A stretch of DNA of 64,000 nt from Heliorestis convoluta (lineage in GTDB: Bacteria > Bacillota > Desulfitobacteriia > Heliobacteriales > Heliobacteriaceae): positions 787,501 to 851,500 of the forward strand of contig NZ_CP045875.1 of NCBI RefSeq assembly GCF_009649955.1, in the 5' to 3' direction. Both the position numbers and the translations under genes were made by a program. Each line of letters starts with the position of its first letter. Position 1 is the first letter of the stretch. Positions 47,043-55,109 of the stretch are shown here, piece by piece. The notes under the pieces are model-generated. The model was not told where the DNA came from and made no database searches. It saw nothing but the letters and a program-made list of their open reading frames with translations.

Positions 47043-48368
47043 TTAAGGCACATCAATGTTAACGTTCTCGCTAATTTCTTTTATTTCAATTTTCATAACT
47101 CGATTTGACTTCGTTTCTGTGACTGTAAATTTATTATTCTTATACTCAAATGAAGTTCCTTCAGTTAAGGGGCCTTGCATATGAGCCATAAACCATCCAC
47201 CGATGGTGTAGACGTCTTCTGATTCCAAATATATGCCCAACTCCTGCGCTATATCTGCAAGAGAAACTCGTCCATCTACCAAATAATGCCCCGGTTGAAG
47301 TTTCGTAATAGGTGAATAATCTTGATCATATTCATCTTGTATTTCACCAACAATTTCCTCAAGAATATCTTCAATCGTAACAAGGCCTGCCGTGCCGGCA
47401 TATTCATCTAAGACGATAGCAATCTGAGTTCGTTCTTTCTGCATTTTTTTCATGATATCTATAAGAGGCGTAAATTCATAGACCAATAGAGGCTTCCGAA
47501 TCAACTCCAGTAGAGAAGGGCTTCTGCTTTTATCTACGCAAAGATCGAGTAAGTCTTTTGTGTGAATATAACCGACAACATGGTCTTTATCGCCCTCACA
47601 TACTGGATAGCGCCCATACTTTTCTGATTGAACGATTTTCAGATTTTCTTCAAATGAAAGATTTGTGTACAGACAGACCATATCGGGTCGAGGAATCATG
47701 ATTTCCGTAACTACTTTCTCCGTCATCAAAAAAACATTGTTGGTAAAGTCCAGTTCAGTCTGGTTAATCTCACCACTTTGATGGCTTTGCAACATAATCA
47801 TACGGATTTCTTCTTCTGAGTGACTTTCACTATGCTCCGATATGTTGCGAAGTCCCAGGGCACGAACAAGAATTCTTGCCGAGCCATTTAAGACCCAGAT
47901 AAAGGGATACAATGCTTTATAAAATAGGATCAAAGGACCCGATAACCATAATGTGACTTTCTCTGCTCGTTGAATGGCCAATGTTTTTGGAGCCAATTCT
48001 CCTACAACAACATGAAGAAATGAGATAATTGAAAAGCCAACAACAAAAGAAATAGCTGAAATCGTACCTTGCGTTAGTTGTAGCTGTGCTAGAAGAGGAT
48101 AAAATAAAACAGCAACAGCAGGTTTGCCTAACCAACCAAGTCCTAATGCTGTTAAAGTGATACCAAGTTGACAAGCCGATAAGTATTCATCAAGATTGCT
48201 GGTGACTTTTTTTGCATTTAATGCTTTTTTGTTGCCCTCATTAATTAATTGTTGAATCCGAGAATCTCTGACTTTTACGACAGCAAACTCAGCCGCTACA
48301 AAAAAAGCTGTCGCGGCAATGAGTAAAAACACAAGAAAAAGTTTGAAGCCCACACCAAGCTCTGGCAT
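47043..48368 (-). CDS. CNNM/CorC-type membrane protein (HlyC/CorC family)
   Basis: The 441-residue protein has an N-terminal DUF21 membrane domain (about 1-190, four helices, 'AAEFAVVKVRDSRIQQL'). A CBS pair follows (about 215-335, 'MIPRPDMVCLYTNLSFEENL', 'IVLDEYAGTAGLVTIEDILEEIVGEI'), then the small C-terminal CorC_HlyC domain. Family members take part in magnesium or other ion efflux or homeostasis. It is upstream of no obvious partner. Confidence 0.9.
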   Translation of the reverse strand: MPELGVGFKLFLVFLLIAATAFFVAAEFAVVKVRDSRIQQLINEGNKKALNAKKVTSNLDEYLSACQLGITLTALGLGWLGKPAVAVLFYPLLAQLQLTQGTISAISFVVGFSIISFLHVVVGELAPKTLAIQRAEKVTLWLSGPLILFYKALYPFIWVLNGSARILVRALGLRNISEHSESHSEEEIRMIMLQSHQSGEINQTELDFTNNVFLMTEKVVTEIMIPRPDMVCLYTNLSFEENLKIVQSEKYGRYPVCEGDKDHVVGYIHTKDLLDLCVDKSRSPSLLELIRKPLLVYEFTPLIDIMKKMQKERTQIAIVLDEYAGTAGLVTIEDILEEIVGEIQDEYDQDYSPITKLQPGHYLVDGRVSLADIAQELGIYLESEDVYTIGGWFMAHMQGPLTEGTSFEYKNNKFTVTETKSNRVMKIEIKEISENVNIDVP

Positions 48369-48427
48369 TGTTCGTCAACCCCCGAGGTCGCAAGCATTAT
48401 ACAATACTCGGTATTATTTCTCAGGAC

Positions 48428-49270
48428 CTATGGGAGTATGTACTTGAAGAGAATGACGAAGGGGCCAACAACAAAGCAGTATATGGAAAAGTAAAGGAGC
48501 TTACCTTTTTTCATAACATTAATAAACCATTTCAAGGCCAGGTAAGAAGCAATAAAAGAAGATAGAAAAGCAATAATATAGGGGAGCAGCATGGACGAGC
48601 TTTCAGAAAGAATATCGCCTAGTGTATCAATTTGAAGAATCACCGCACCGATACTCACAGGAATATACAAAAGGAAAGAAAAGCGCAAGGCTGATTCACG
48701 GGTGAAACCTTTGAACATAGCGGCAACAACGGTAGCACCTGAACGACTAATACCAGGAATCAAAGCAACCGATTGAGCCAATCCAATGATGATGGCATCG
48801 ATGACGGAGATTTGATTGTCTTTCTTTTTCCCAACTAAGTTCTGAATCAACCACAGAAAAATACCGGTGACAATCAAAGCGATTCCAACAACAATAATAT
48901 TTTCAAGATGGCCTTCTAAGATATCTTTTAACAGCAACCCAAGAACTCCCGCTGGAATGGTCGCAATAAGTAGCAGTTTTACATAATCAAAGTCACTTTT
49001 TAGGTCGGGTGATTTATTGTAAAGGTAGACAGTGGAATTTATCGCCAATCGAAAGATATCACTACGATAAATAAGTAGCACAGATAGCAAAGATGCTGCA
49101 TTGACAAGCGTTGCAAAGGCAAGTTGTTTGTGAGGCTCCCCTACAGAAATACCTAACAGTTCTTGAGCGATCATTAAATGTCCGCTTGATGAAATGGGAA
49201 GGGGCTCTGTAATGCCTTGCAAAAGGCCAAGTAGAAAAAACAAAATCAGTTCATTAGATATGGGACTCAC
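48428..49270 (-). CDS. uppP: Undecaprenyl-diphosphatase UppP (BacA)
   Basis: The 280-residue protein has seven or eight membrane helices. Both active-site segments are visible: 'LLQGITEPLPISSSGHLMIAQ' (Glu and Ser cluster) and 'ALIPGISRSGATVVAAM' (Arg). Position 'ITEPLP' has Pro where most have Phe. It recycles the lipid carrier for wall synthesis and gives bacitracin resistance. The start appears to be GTG at 49270. Confidence 0.93.
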   Translation of the reverse strand: MSPISNELILFFLLGLLQGITEPLPISSSGHLMIAQELLGISVGEPHKQLAFATLVNAASLLSVLLIYRSDIFRLAINSTVYLYNKSPDLKSDFDYVKLLLIATIPAGVLGLLLKDILEGHLENIIVVGIALIVTGIFLWLIQNLVGKKKDNQISVIDAIIIGLAQSVALIPGISRSGATVVAAMFKGFTRESALRFSFLLYIPVSIGAVILQIDTLGDILSESSSMLLPYIIAFLSSFIASYLALKWFINVMKKGKLLYFSIYCFVVGPFVILFKYILP

Positions 49271-49305
49271 TCACAATCATAATGTTTTTCATAAAAACGT
49301 AGACT

Positions 49306-49584
49306 TTAGTCTACCTCACGAAGCATCTTCTCAATGGCATTGATACGTACTTTCATTTCGGAGAGATCTTTAACTATCTTTTCCTGATCTTCGCTCATCT
49401 TTCTTTGCACCGAGACAACTTCTTCGGCAAGTTTACGATAAGCCTCATCTCTAGCAAATTCAGCCATATTCGATGTTTTAGCTCGTGCAGTTTTAAGTGC
49501 TTGCGTTATGGCAACAGCAATAACAATGGTAATTAGCGAAAAAAGGATAAGCACAAAAACCATTCCAAAAATTTCTTCACTCAT
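49306..49584 (-). CDS. Small single-pass membrane protein with coiled coil
   Basis: The 92-residue protein has a membrane helix at about 8-28 and then a charged coiled-coil ('EEVVSVQRKMSEDQEKIVKDLSEMKVRINAIEKML'). It overlaps the upstream winged-helix gene by 4 bases (ATGA), like small membrane partners of PspC/LiaI-type units. I do not recognise a family. Confidence 0.7.
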   Translation of the reverse strand: MSEEIFGMVFVLILFSLITIVIAVAITQALKTARAKTSNMAEFARDEAYRKLAEEVVSVQRKMSEDQEKIVKDLSEMKVRINAIEKMLREVD

Positions 49585-49937
49585 TTGTCATCCTCCTTTT
49601 TAGTATCGGGATCTAATACGGTAGGAACAGTTTTCTTAAGGGTCAGTGTTTTTACCGCCTCAGCAATGCTCTCTGGGCTTATCTGCAGTGAAAAAGATGT
49701 TAGCTCATAAAATCTCATAGCTTTCCCATTATCCGATAATTTCATGGTGCTACTTACCAATCCGGCTGACTCGAGTTTTTTCAAATGCATGTATAGTAAA
49801 GGTCTACTAATCATAACCTCACGGGCCAGTTGGCTTACATGGATAGATCTTCCATGTAGTAAAGCAATAATTTTCAAGCGATAGGGGTTTGCTATTGCAT
49901 CTAGTACTTTCAGTAGTTCATTGCCAGAAGGTAACAT
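49581..49937 (-). CDS. ArsR-like winged-helix regulator
   Basis: The 118-residue protein has a winged-helix domain: 'LDAIANPYRLKIIALLHGRSIHVSQLAREV' and the recognition helix 'ISRPLLYMHLKKLESAGLV', then a wing and a C-terminal tail with no metal-binding cysteines. It is coupled to the small membrane protein. Two near-palindromic sites upstream (50030-50062) may be its operators. Confidence 0.82.
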   Translation of the reverse strand: MLPSGNELLKVLDAIANPYRLKIIALLHGRSIHVSQLAREVMISRPLLYMHLKKLESAGLVSSTMKLSDNGKAMRFYELTSFSLQISPESIAEAVKTLTLKKTVPTVLDPDTKKEDDK

Positions 49938-50029
49938 TAGATTGATGTTTTTTTCATTAATTACCTATCACCCACCTCATCCTAGCTAAATGAAAAATGT
50001 AAAATGTCTATACAAACAAAGAAAAAGAT

Positions 50030-50062
50030 TACACGTGTAACAATTTTATTACAGGTGCAATC
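50030..50062. promoter_or_regulatory. Paired palindromic sites upstream of the winged-helix regulator
   Basis: TTACACGTGTAA (50030-50041) is a perfect 12-base palindrome. ATTACAGGTGCAAT (50049-50062) is an imperfect second copy of the same motif 20 bases on. They lie about 95-125 bases before the regulator start. Autoregulation is an inference. Confidence 0.45.
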
Positions 50063-50189
50063 CTTTTTTAAGTGCTTTCGCTGATTCACTCTGTCGTCAA
50101 ACTTGCTGAATTGATAATCATGTGAACTGCTCACCATTACTTCGTTCCCGTTGGCATTGCTTTGCGTAACCTCCTTTATTTCCCAATGA

Positions 50190-50284
50190 CTCAGTCACAA
50201 CCAGCAAGATGTATCTGGGTCAGGCGTTATGACTTCCTGGAGAGAGGACTTCAGACCTCAGCCATCGGCAGCTTGCTGCCGCTA
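50190..50284. repeat. Dispersed palindromic element, partial inverted copy
   Basis: This is the reverse complement of most of the element at 22081-22197 plus about 20 bases of its right flank (CTCAGTCACAACCAGCAAG). It contains GGCGTTATGACTTCCTGG and the inner CGGCAGCTTGCTGCCG palindrome, but the second arm is missing. The rest of the 606-base spacer 49938-50543 shows no gene. Confidence 0.8.
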
Positions 50285-50543
50285 AAGGCTCCTACGCGCC
50301 TCGCCGACCAAGTTTTTGGAATTAAACCTCCTTCTTCCAAGAGTCGCATTATTGCTTTCACAATATGAACATGATAGACTATAGTTGTAAAATTCTCAGA
50401 AATGATCGCGCAAAACTATGACTACATTTTTACACAAGACTATGAGTAAGGTTACAAAACTGCTTACGGGATTTCTTTGCCTCATTTCATGAGAAAGTGC
50501 AGACATACTCTTAGGCTCCGAATTTGAAGGGAGGCACCTATCC

Positions 50544-51179
50544 TTGCTCGTTCGGGATTGGATGAACAAAAGGCCGATTACCATACAATCAGATAGTACT
50601 TTGGCTGACGCAATGGCCCTCATGCACAACCATAATATTCGTCGATTGCCTGTCATGGAAAAAGACGATCTTGTCGGTATCGTAACGAAAAGCGACATCT
50701 TGAGAGCGACCCCACCAGGGACCATGACGACCTATGAAATGCATCTACTCAGTTCAAGCACCTTTTTATATCAGATTATGTCTAATGAAGTCATTACCGT
50801 ACAATCTGACGCACTCCTTGAAGAAGCAGCGCTTTTGCTACGGAAACATAAAATTGGTGGTATGCCAGTACTAAAAAATAATCGCATTGTCGGCATGATC
50901 TCTGGTACAGACATTCTTGATACTTTTCTCCACGTCATGGGTATTTCCCGCAAAGGCTTGCGTCTTAACGTTGTTATTAACAACCACCCTGGTGAGCTAG
51001 CCAAACTCACAGAAATCGTAAAACAATACGGCAATATTTCTAGTATCGTTAATTTTGCCGGAACGAATGGTAAAGCTTCTCTCGTCTTAAGGCTAGAAGA
51101 ATCTAGCAAAGACAAAGAAGTGCTTGAAGAAGCACTGCGCCAAGGAGGCTTTCAAATTCAGTCGTTGATTGAAGCATAA
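50544..51179 (+). CDS. CBS-pair and ACT-domain protein (AcuB-like)
   Basis: The 211-residue protein has two CBS repeats (about 1-60, 'VRDWMNKRPITIQSDSTLADAMALM'; about 75-130, 'IMSNEVITVQSDALLEEAALLL') and a C-terminal ACT-like domain ('LRLNVVINNHPGELAKLTEIVKQYGNISSIV'). This is the AcuB layout. CBS pairs bind adenosine nucleotides, so it is probably an energy-state or amino-acid sensor. TTG start behind GGGAGG. Confidence 0.87.
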   Translation: MLVRDWMNKRPITIQSDSTLADAMALMHNHNIRRLPVMEKDDLVGIVTKSDILRATPPGTMTTYEMHLLSSSTFLYQIMSNEVITVQSDALLEEAALLLRKHKIGGMPVLKNNRIVGMISGTDILDTFLHVMGISRKGLRLNVVINNHPGELAKLTEIVKQYGNISSIVNFAGTNGKASLVLRLEESSKDKEVLEEALRQGGFQIQSLIEA

Positions 51180-51196
51180 TAAAGCACAAGTAAAGC

Positions 51197-51249
51197 AAAA
51201 AGCCAGTCTGCCTACTCGATAAAGGTGAACTGGCTTTTTCTATGTCTTT
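51197..51249 (+). terminator. Terminator after the CBS-ACT gene
   Basis: AAAAAGCCAGT (51197-51207) pairs with ACTGGCTTTTT (51239-51249). Confidence 0.85.
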
Positions 51250-51336
51250 TTTTCACAATGAACAGACACCTAAATTTTCTTTTCCCATAATCTATGGGTG
51301 ACTAGATTTCCCATACTTAACAAGGATGGTGAAACA

Positions 51337-52176
51337 ATGGAAAAGAAATTCTGGTGGCCTCCTCTTGCAGCCTGGCCTATCGGCCCCCGTTGTGAAAAAC
51401 CTCGCTCTCACGGCATTACCATGGTATTTGACAAGGGCATGGGTATGAATAATTTTCAAGATTTATTAGAAATAGCAGGAGAATATATTGATTTTATCAA
51501 GCTCGGCTTTGGATCGGCTGCTTTATATCGAAGTGAAATGCTAGCGCAGAAAGTAATTATGGCCCGTCGCTATGGAGTAGAGCTTTACACAGGCGGTACC
51601 TTAACAGAATTGGCTTACTGGCAAGGACTATTTGATGAATTCTTATACACGTTGCGCTCTCACGGCATTCAATGGGTTGAGATCTCCGACGGTACCATCC
51701 ATCTCTCTTCACGAGAACGTAGAACCTTAATTCATAAAGCCGTTGAACAAGATTTTAAAGTACTCACAGAAGTGGGGAAAAAAGATCCCAAAAAACACTT
51801 GGCCTTGCCGGCTTTAATTCAACAAGTTCTCGAAGATACCAGCGACGGTGCTTCATACGTTATCGTAGAAGGACGAGAATCAGGCAAAGACGTAAACCTC
51901 TACGATGAATCAGGCACTGTAAAAGAAGAAGACATGAAGATGCTCATAGAATCATTGCCATCACTTGATCAATTGATCTGGGAAGCACCCCTAAAAGATC
52001 AACAACAATATCTGATAGAAACTTTTGGACCGAATGTTAATCTAGGAAATATTCCTTCCAACGAAGTGATTGCCCTGGAATCGCTGCGTCGTGGCCTGCG
52101 CTCTGATACATTGCGACAAGCATTAACAGGACGAAGCTGGCAAGAAGAAATTCATCCGAATACACAAATAATATAA
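51337..52176 (+). CDS. comA: Phosphosulfolactate synthase (ComA)
   Basis: The protein of about 279 residues has the family opening 'PRSHGITMVFDKGMGMNNFQDLLEIAGEYIDFIKLGFGS' and later 'ELYTGGTLTELAYWQG', 'VEISDGTIHLSSRERR' and 'LTEVGKKD'. It adds sulfite to phosphoenolpyruvate. I take ATG 51337 with AAGGATGGTG before it; the frame is open back to 51298. It is followed by comB, so the two give sulfolactate. Confidence 0.9.
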   Translation: MEKKFWWPPLAAWPIGPRCEKPRSHGITMVFDKGMGMNNFQDLLEIAGEYIDFIKLGFGSAALYRSEMLAQKVIMARRYGVELYTGGTLTELAYWQGLFDEFLYTLRSHGIQWVEISDGTIHLSSRERRTLIHKAVEQDFKVLTEVGKKDPKKHLALPALIQQVLEDTSDGASYVIVEGRESGKDVNLYDESGTVKEEDMKMLIESLPSLDQLIWEAPLKDQQQYLIETFGPNVNLGNIPSNEVIALESLRRGLRSDTLRQALTGRSWQEEIHPNTQII

Positions 52177-52241
52177 AACCTGTCTAATAAAAGGAAAGAG
52201 CACTGCTTTTTCTCTACCAATCAAACCTGGAGGGGACCCTT

Positions 52242-53000
52242 TTGTATATTCGTATCTACGCCACCCACCAGGATGTAAAAAAAAAGGATCTAAAAAATAA
52301 AAAAGTCGTCGTAATAGATACACTACGAGCCACATCAACAATTGTGACAGCGCTGGCACATGGTTGTCGCCAGATCTTTCCTGTGTCGACAACCAACGAG
52401 GCCAAAATATTATCATCCAGTTGGTCCAAAGAAGAAGTGGTTCTGGGAGGGGAGTATAGAGGCTACCGTTTTGCTCACTTTAATTATGGCAACTCACCGT
52501 TAGAATACGAAGAAGAAGCCATAAAAGGAAAAAATCTTTTTCTAGTTACAACCAACGGTACCGTAGCATTACAAAAAACATCAGAAGCCTCAGAAGTCCT
52601 CGTAGCTTCCTTGTTAAACGGTCGCGCCATTGCTGACTATATCAGCCATATAGATCCGGCACAAGTCATCCTGCTTTGTTCTGGCACACAAGGTCACTTT
52701 TGTTTAGAAGACACGATTACAGCTGGGAAAATTATTTATCACTTATCAGAAAAGGAAGGTGAAATCGAAGGCGACGAAATGGCCATTGCAGCGCTTCAAC
52801 TATACCAGTTGAACAAAGATCAATTGTTGGAACTTATGAAGCTAACTGATCATGGTCAACGCTTGATTGAACAAGGCTATGAACAAGATCTTAACTTCTG
52901 CCTGCGAGAAGATATTTACCCGATCATACCGCAACTGAGTCTGTCTAGAATTCGTCTTCTTAACAGAGGGGAAAACATTGGCATGGAAAAAAAGCTCTAG
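52242..53000 (+). CDS. comB: 2-phosphosulfolactate phosphatase (ComB)
   Basis: The 252-residue protein has the ComB pattern 'VVVIDTLRATSTIVTALAHGC', 'LGGEYRGYRFAHFNYGNSPLEY', 'LFLVTTNGTVAL' and 'ILLCSGTQGHFCLEDTITAGKII'. It removes phosphate from the ComA product. TTG start behind GGAGGGG. Confidence 0.92.
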   Translation: MYIRIYATHQDVKKKDLKNKKVVVIDTLRATSTIVTALAHGCRQIFPVSTTNEAKILSSSWSKEEVVLGGEYRGYRFAHFNYGNSPLEYEEEAIKGKNLFLVTTNGTVALQKTSEASEVLVASLLNGRAIADYISHIDPAQVILLCSGTQGHFCLEDTITAGKIIYHLSEKEGEIEGDEMAIAALQLYQLNKDQLLELMKLTDHGQRLIEQGYEQDLNFCLREDIYPIIPQLSLSRIRLLNRGENIGMEKKL

Positions 53001-53045
53001 CATAAGCATAGTAGCAGACAACCCTCCTGAGAGGAGGAGGTACCC

Positions 53046-53504
53046 TTGAATGGGGGAACTCTGCTACTTCTTATCGTTATTCTCATTGGTATCTTAGCAA
53101 GATCGCCACTGACTGTCATGGCCACGGTGGCCATCCTCGTACTGCATCTCATGGGCTGGCATGGTTGGTTACACTGGGCAGAGCGACACGGTGTCAACGT
53201 AGGACTATTCATGTTAACACTGGCCATGTTAGCCCCTTTTGCTACAGGAAAAGTAGGCTTTAAAGATGTGGTCCAGACTTTTGTGTCAGTACCTGGTCTG
53301 ATAGCTATAGCGGGTGGTGTTATTGCCACCAACCTGAACAAGCACGGCATTGCCCTATTGCACGGCGAGCCTCAAATTATTGTAGGGATGATTGTAGGAT
53401 CTTTGCTAGGCATCGTATTCTTCGGTGGCATACCTGTAGGACCCTTGATGGCAGGCGGTCTCACAGCCCTTGCTTTATCCATCTACCGCTATTTTTTAAG
53501 CTGA
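53046..53504 (+). CDS. DUF441-family membrane protein
   Basis: The 152-residue protein has four hydrophobic helices and the family pattern 'LAPFATGKVGFKDVVQTFVSVPGLIAIAGGVIATNLNKHG' and 'PQIIVGMIVGSLLGIVFFGGIPVGPLMAGG'. Function unknown. TTG start behind GAGGAGG. Its end overlaps the convergent MFS gene by 9 bases. Confidence 0.87.
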   Translation: MNGGTLLLLIVILIGILARSPLTVMATVAILVLHLMGWHGWLHWAERHGVNVGLFMLTLAMLAPFATGKVGFKDVVQTFVSVPGLIAIAGGVIATNLNKHGIALLHGEPQIIVGMIVGSLLGIVFFGGIPVGPLMAGGLTALALSIYRYFLS

Positions 53505-54944
53505 GCCTGTCGCCTGACTCTTAGGAGGTTGCAGGTAGCGCCAAGCAAGAAAAAGAGTAATTGCCCCGACGACAGCCCAGGGCGCATAGAGCATCACCGG
53601 ACCACCACGCTCCAGCAAGCTAAAAACAGGCGGACCTAGGGCAACACCAATAAAGCGTACACCACCATAAAAAGCTGTCATAGCACCGCGCTCTTCTTCC
53701 GGTGCTGACGAAGTAACAATCGTATTCAACCCTGGGAGCAACAGTCCCACACCGAGTCCGAGCACAGCAAGCAAAGCCAAAACAGCAGGAATGGTCTGAA
53801 ATAGAGCAGAAAGAACAAGTGATATGGAAAAAAGAGCTAAGCCGATCAATATGGCCGTCTTTAAAAAGTTGGGTTTTTTCTGTAACAAAAAGCCAGTACC
53901 GAGAGCTGTCGAAGCAGATGCTAGAACAGGAAGGGCTAGAACGAGGCCTTTTTGCACACCTTGTAAACCATAGGTGGCTTCTAGAGCATCAGAAAGATAG
54001 GCCAATACACCGAAAAGCGTAAAAAGAGCGAGCATGCCGCCAAAAAAAGCGACCAATAAAGTAGATGCTTTCTTCTTGAAAAGACTGAATACACCAGAGA
54101 AATAAGCGGACAGGCTTTTACCCTGTGCTGCTTTTTCTTTTTTTGACTCTTTGACCAAGAAAGCAACAGCAAGAGCCACTGGAATGGCTAAAGCAGCATA
54201 AACGTAAAATATGGACCACCAGATAAATAGTACAAGCAAAGAACCTAGGATAGGGCTAATCACCTTGCCCATGCCATTGGTTGCTTCTAAAACACCAAGA
54301 GCTTTATTACGAGCTTTACTTTGATAAAGATCACCAACAAGTGCCATAGCCAGCGGAGCCGTACCAGCAGCCCCTAAGCCCTGTATAATTCTACCGGCCA
54401 ACATAACAGTATAAGAATTTCCAAAAAGCACTGGTGACAAACCGGAAATAAGTCCGCCCAAGCCGTAAATGAGCAAGGCAGGCACAATAATTTTTTTTCG
54501 TTCCATACGGTCAGACAAAAAACCAACGAAAGGAATCGCTAAACCAGCAGGGATGGAGAAAAAAGTAATCAACAGACCGACCTGTAATGGCGTGATCCCC
54601 ATGGCTTCGCGAATCTGAGGAAAAGCAGGAATTAACATAGAATTGCCAAGCACCATAATGAGAGGAACACCTGCTAAGGCAAGAAGAACCCAGTTAGAAG
54701 GGGATGTAGCAACCGTACTTTCACCGGAAGCACTACCTTTGCTGCCATCATCACTGCCTGCGGTAGAGCTAAAAGGGCCTGCAGGAAAAGGTTCTTTGAG
54801 AGATCCTGCCCATTCACTGGCAAATTCCGTTCCGGCATATTCCGAGCCTGTCGTTTCTGCTGGAGCCGGTGTTTTAACAGTTCCAGCCCACTCTTTTTTC
54901 CCGGCCTCGGCACTATCTTCTAAGGCCTTTTTTGACTGGTCCAT
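53496..54944 (-). CDS. MFS transporter with a low-complexity N-terminal extension
   Basis: The 482-residue protein has twelve predicted membrane helices starting at about residue 85, with the MFS loop 'GFLSDRMERKKI' after helix 2 and 'RIIQGLGAAGTAP' in helix 4. It looks like a drug exporter of the DHA1/Bcr type. Before helix 1 lie about 83 residues rich in Ala, Gly, Ser, Glu and Thr, with repeats of 'EWAG'/'EYAG' motifs. Such an extension is unusual for the family. Confidence 0.87.
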   Translation of the reverse strand: MDQSKKALEDSAEAGKKEWAGTVKTPAPAETTGSEYAGTEFASEWAGSLKEPFPAGPFSSTAGSDDGSKGSASGESTVATSPSNWVLLALAGVPLIMVLGNSMLIPAFPQIREAMGITPLQVGLLITFFSIPAGLAIPFVGFLSDRMERKKIIVPALLIYGLGGLISGLSPVLFGNSYTVMLAGRIIQGLGAAGTAPLAMALVGDLYQSKARNKALGVLEATNGMGKVISPILGSLLVLFIWWSIFYVYAALAIPVALAVAFLVKESKKEKAAQGKSLSAYFSGVFSLFKKKASTLLVAFFGGMLALFTLFGVLAYLSDALEATYGLQGVQKGLVLALPVLASASTALGTGFLLQKKPNFLKTAILIGLALFSISLVLSALFQTIPAVLALLAVLGLGVGLLLPGLNTIVTSSAPEEERGAMTAFYGGVRFIGVALGPPVFSLLERGGPVMLYAPWAVVGAITLFLAWRYLQPPKSQATGSA

Positions 54945-55048
54945 GGGGAAGGCCTCCTGTCATTCTATCTTTTGTAGTTTCATTTTTTACCTGCTCATTC
55001 TTCCCCAAAGGCGCGAGTCCTATGTTCTCTTGCTTGTCTTGATCCATT

Positions 55049-55090
55049 AAAAAAAGCTCCTGCAGAGCCGGGGTGCCTCTACAGGAGCTT
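55049..55090 (-). terminator. Terminator after acsA
   Basis: AAGCTCCTG (55054-55062) pairs with CAGGAGCTT (55082-55090); on the minus strand it is followed by a T run. Confidence 0.85.
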
Positions 55091-55109
55091 GCATATCTTA
55101 ATTAAATTA

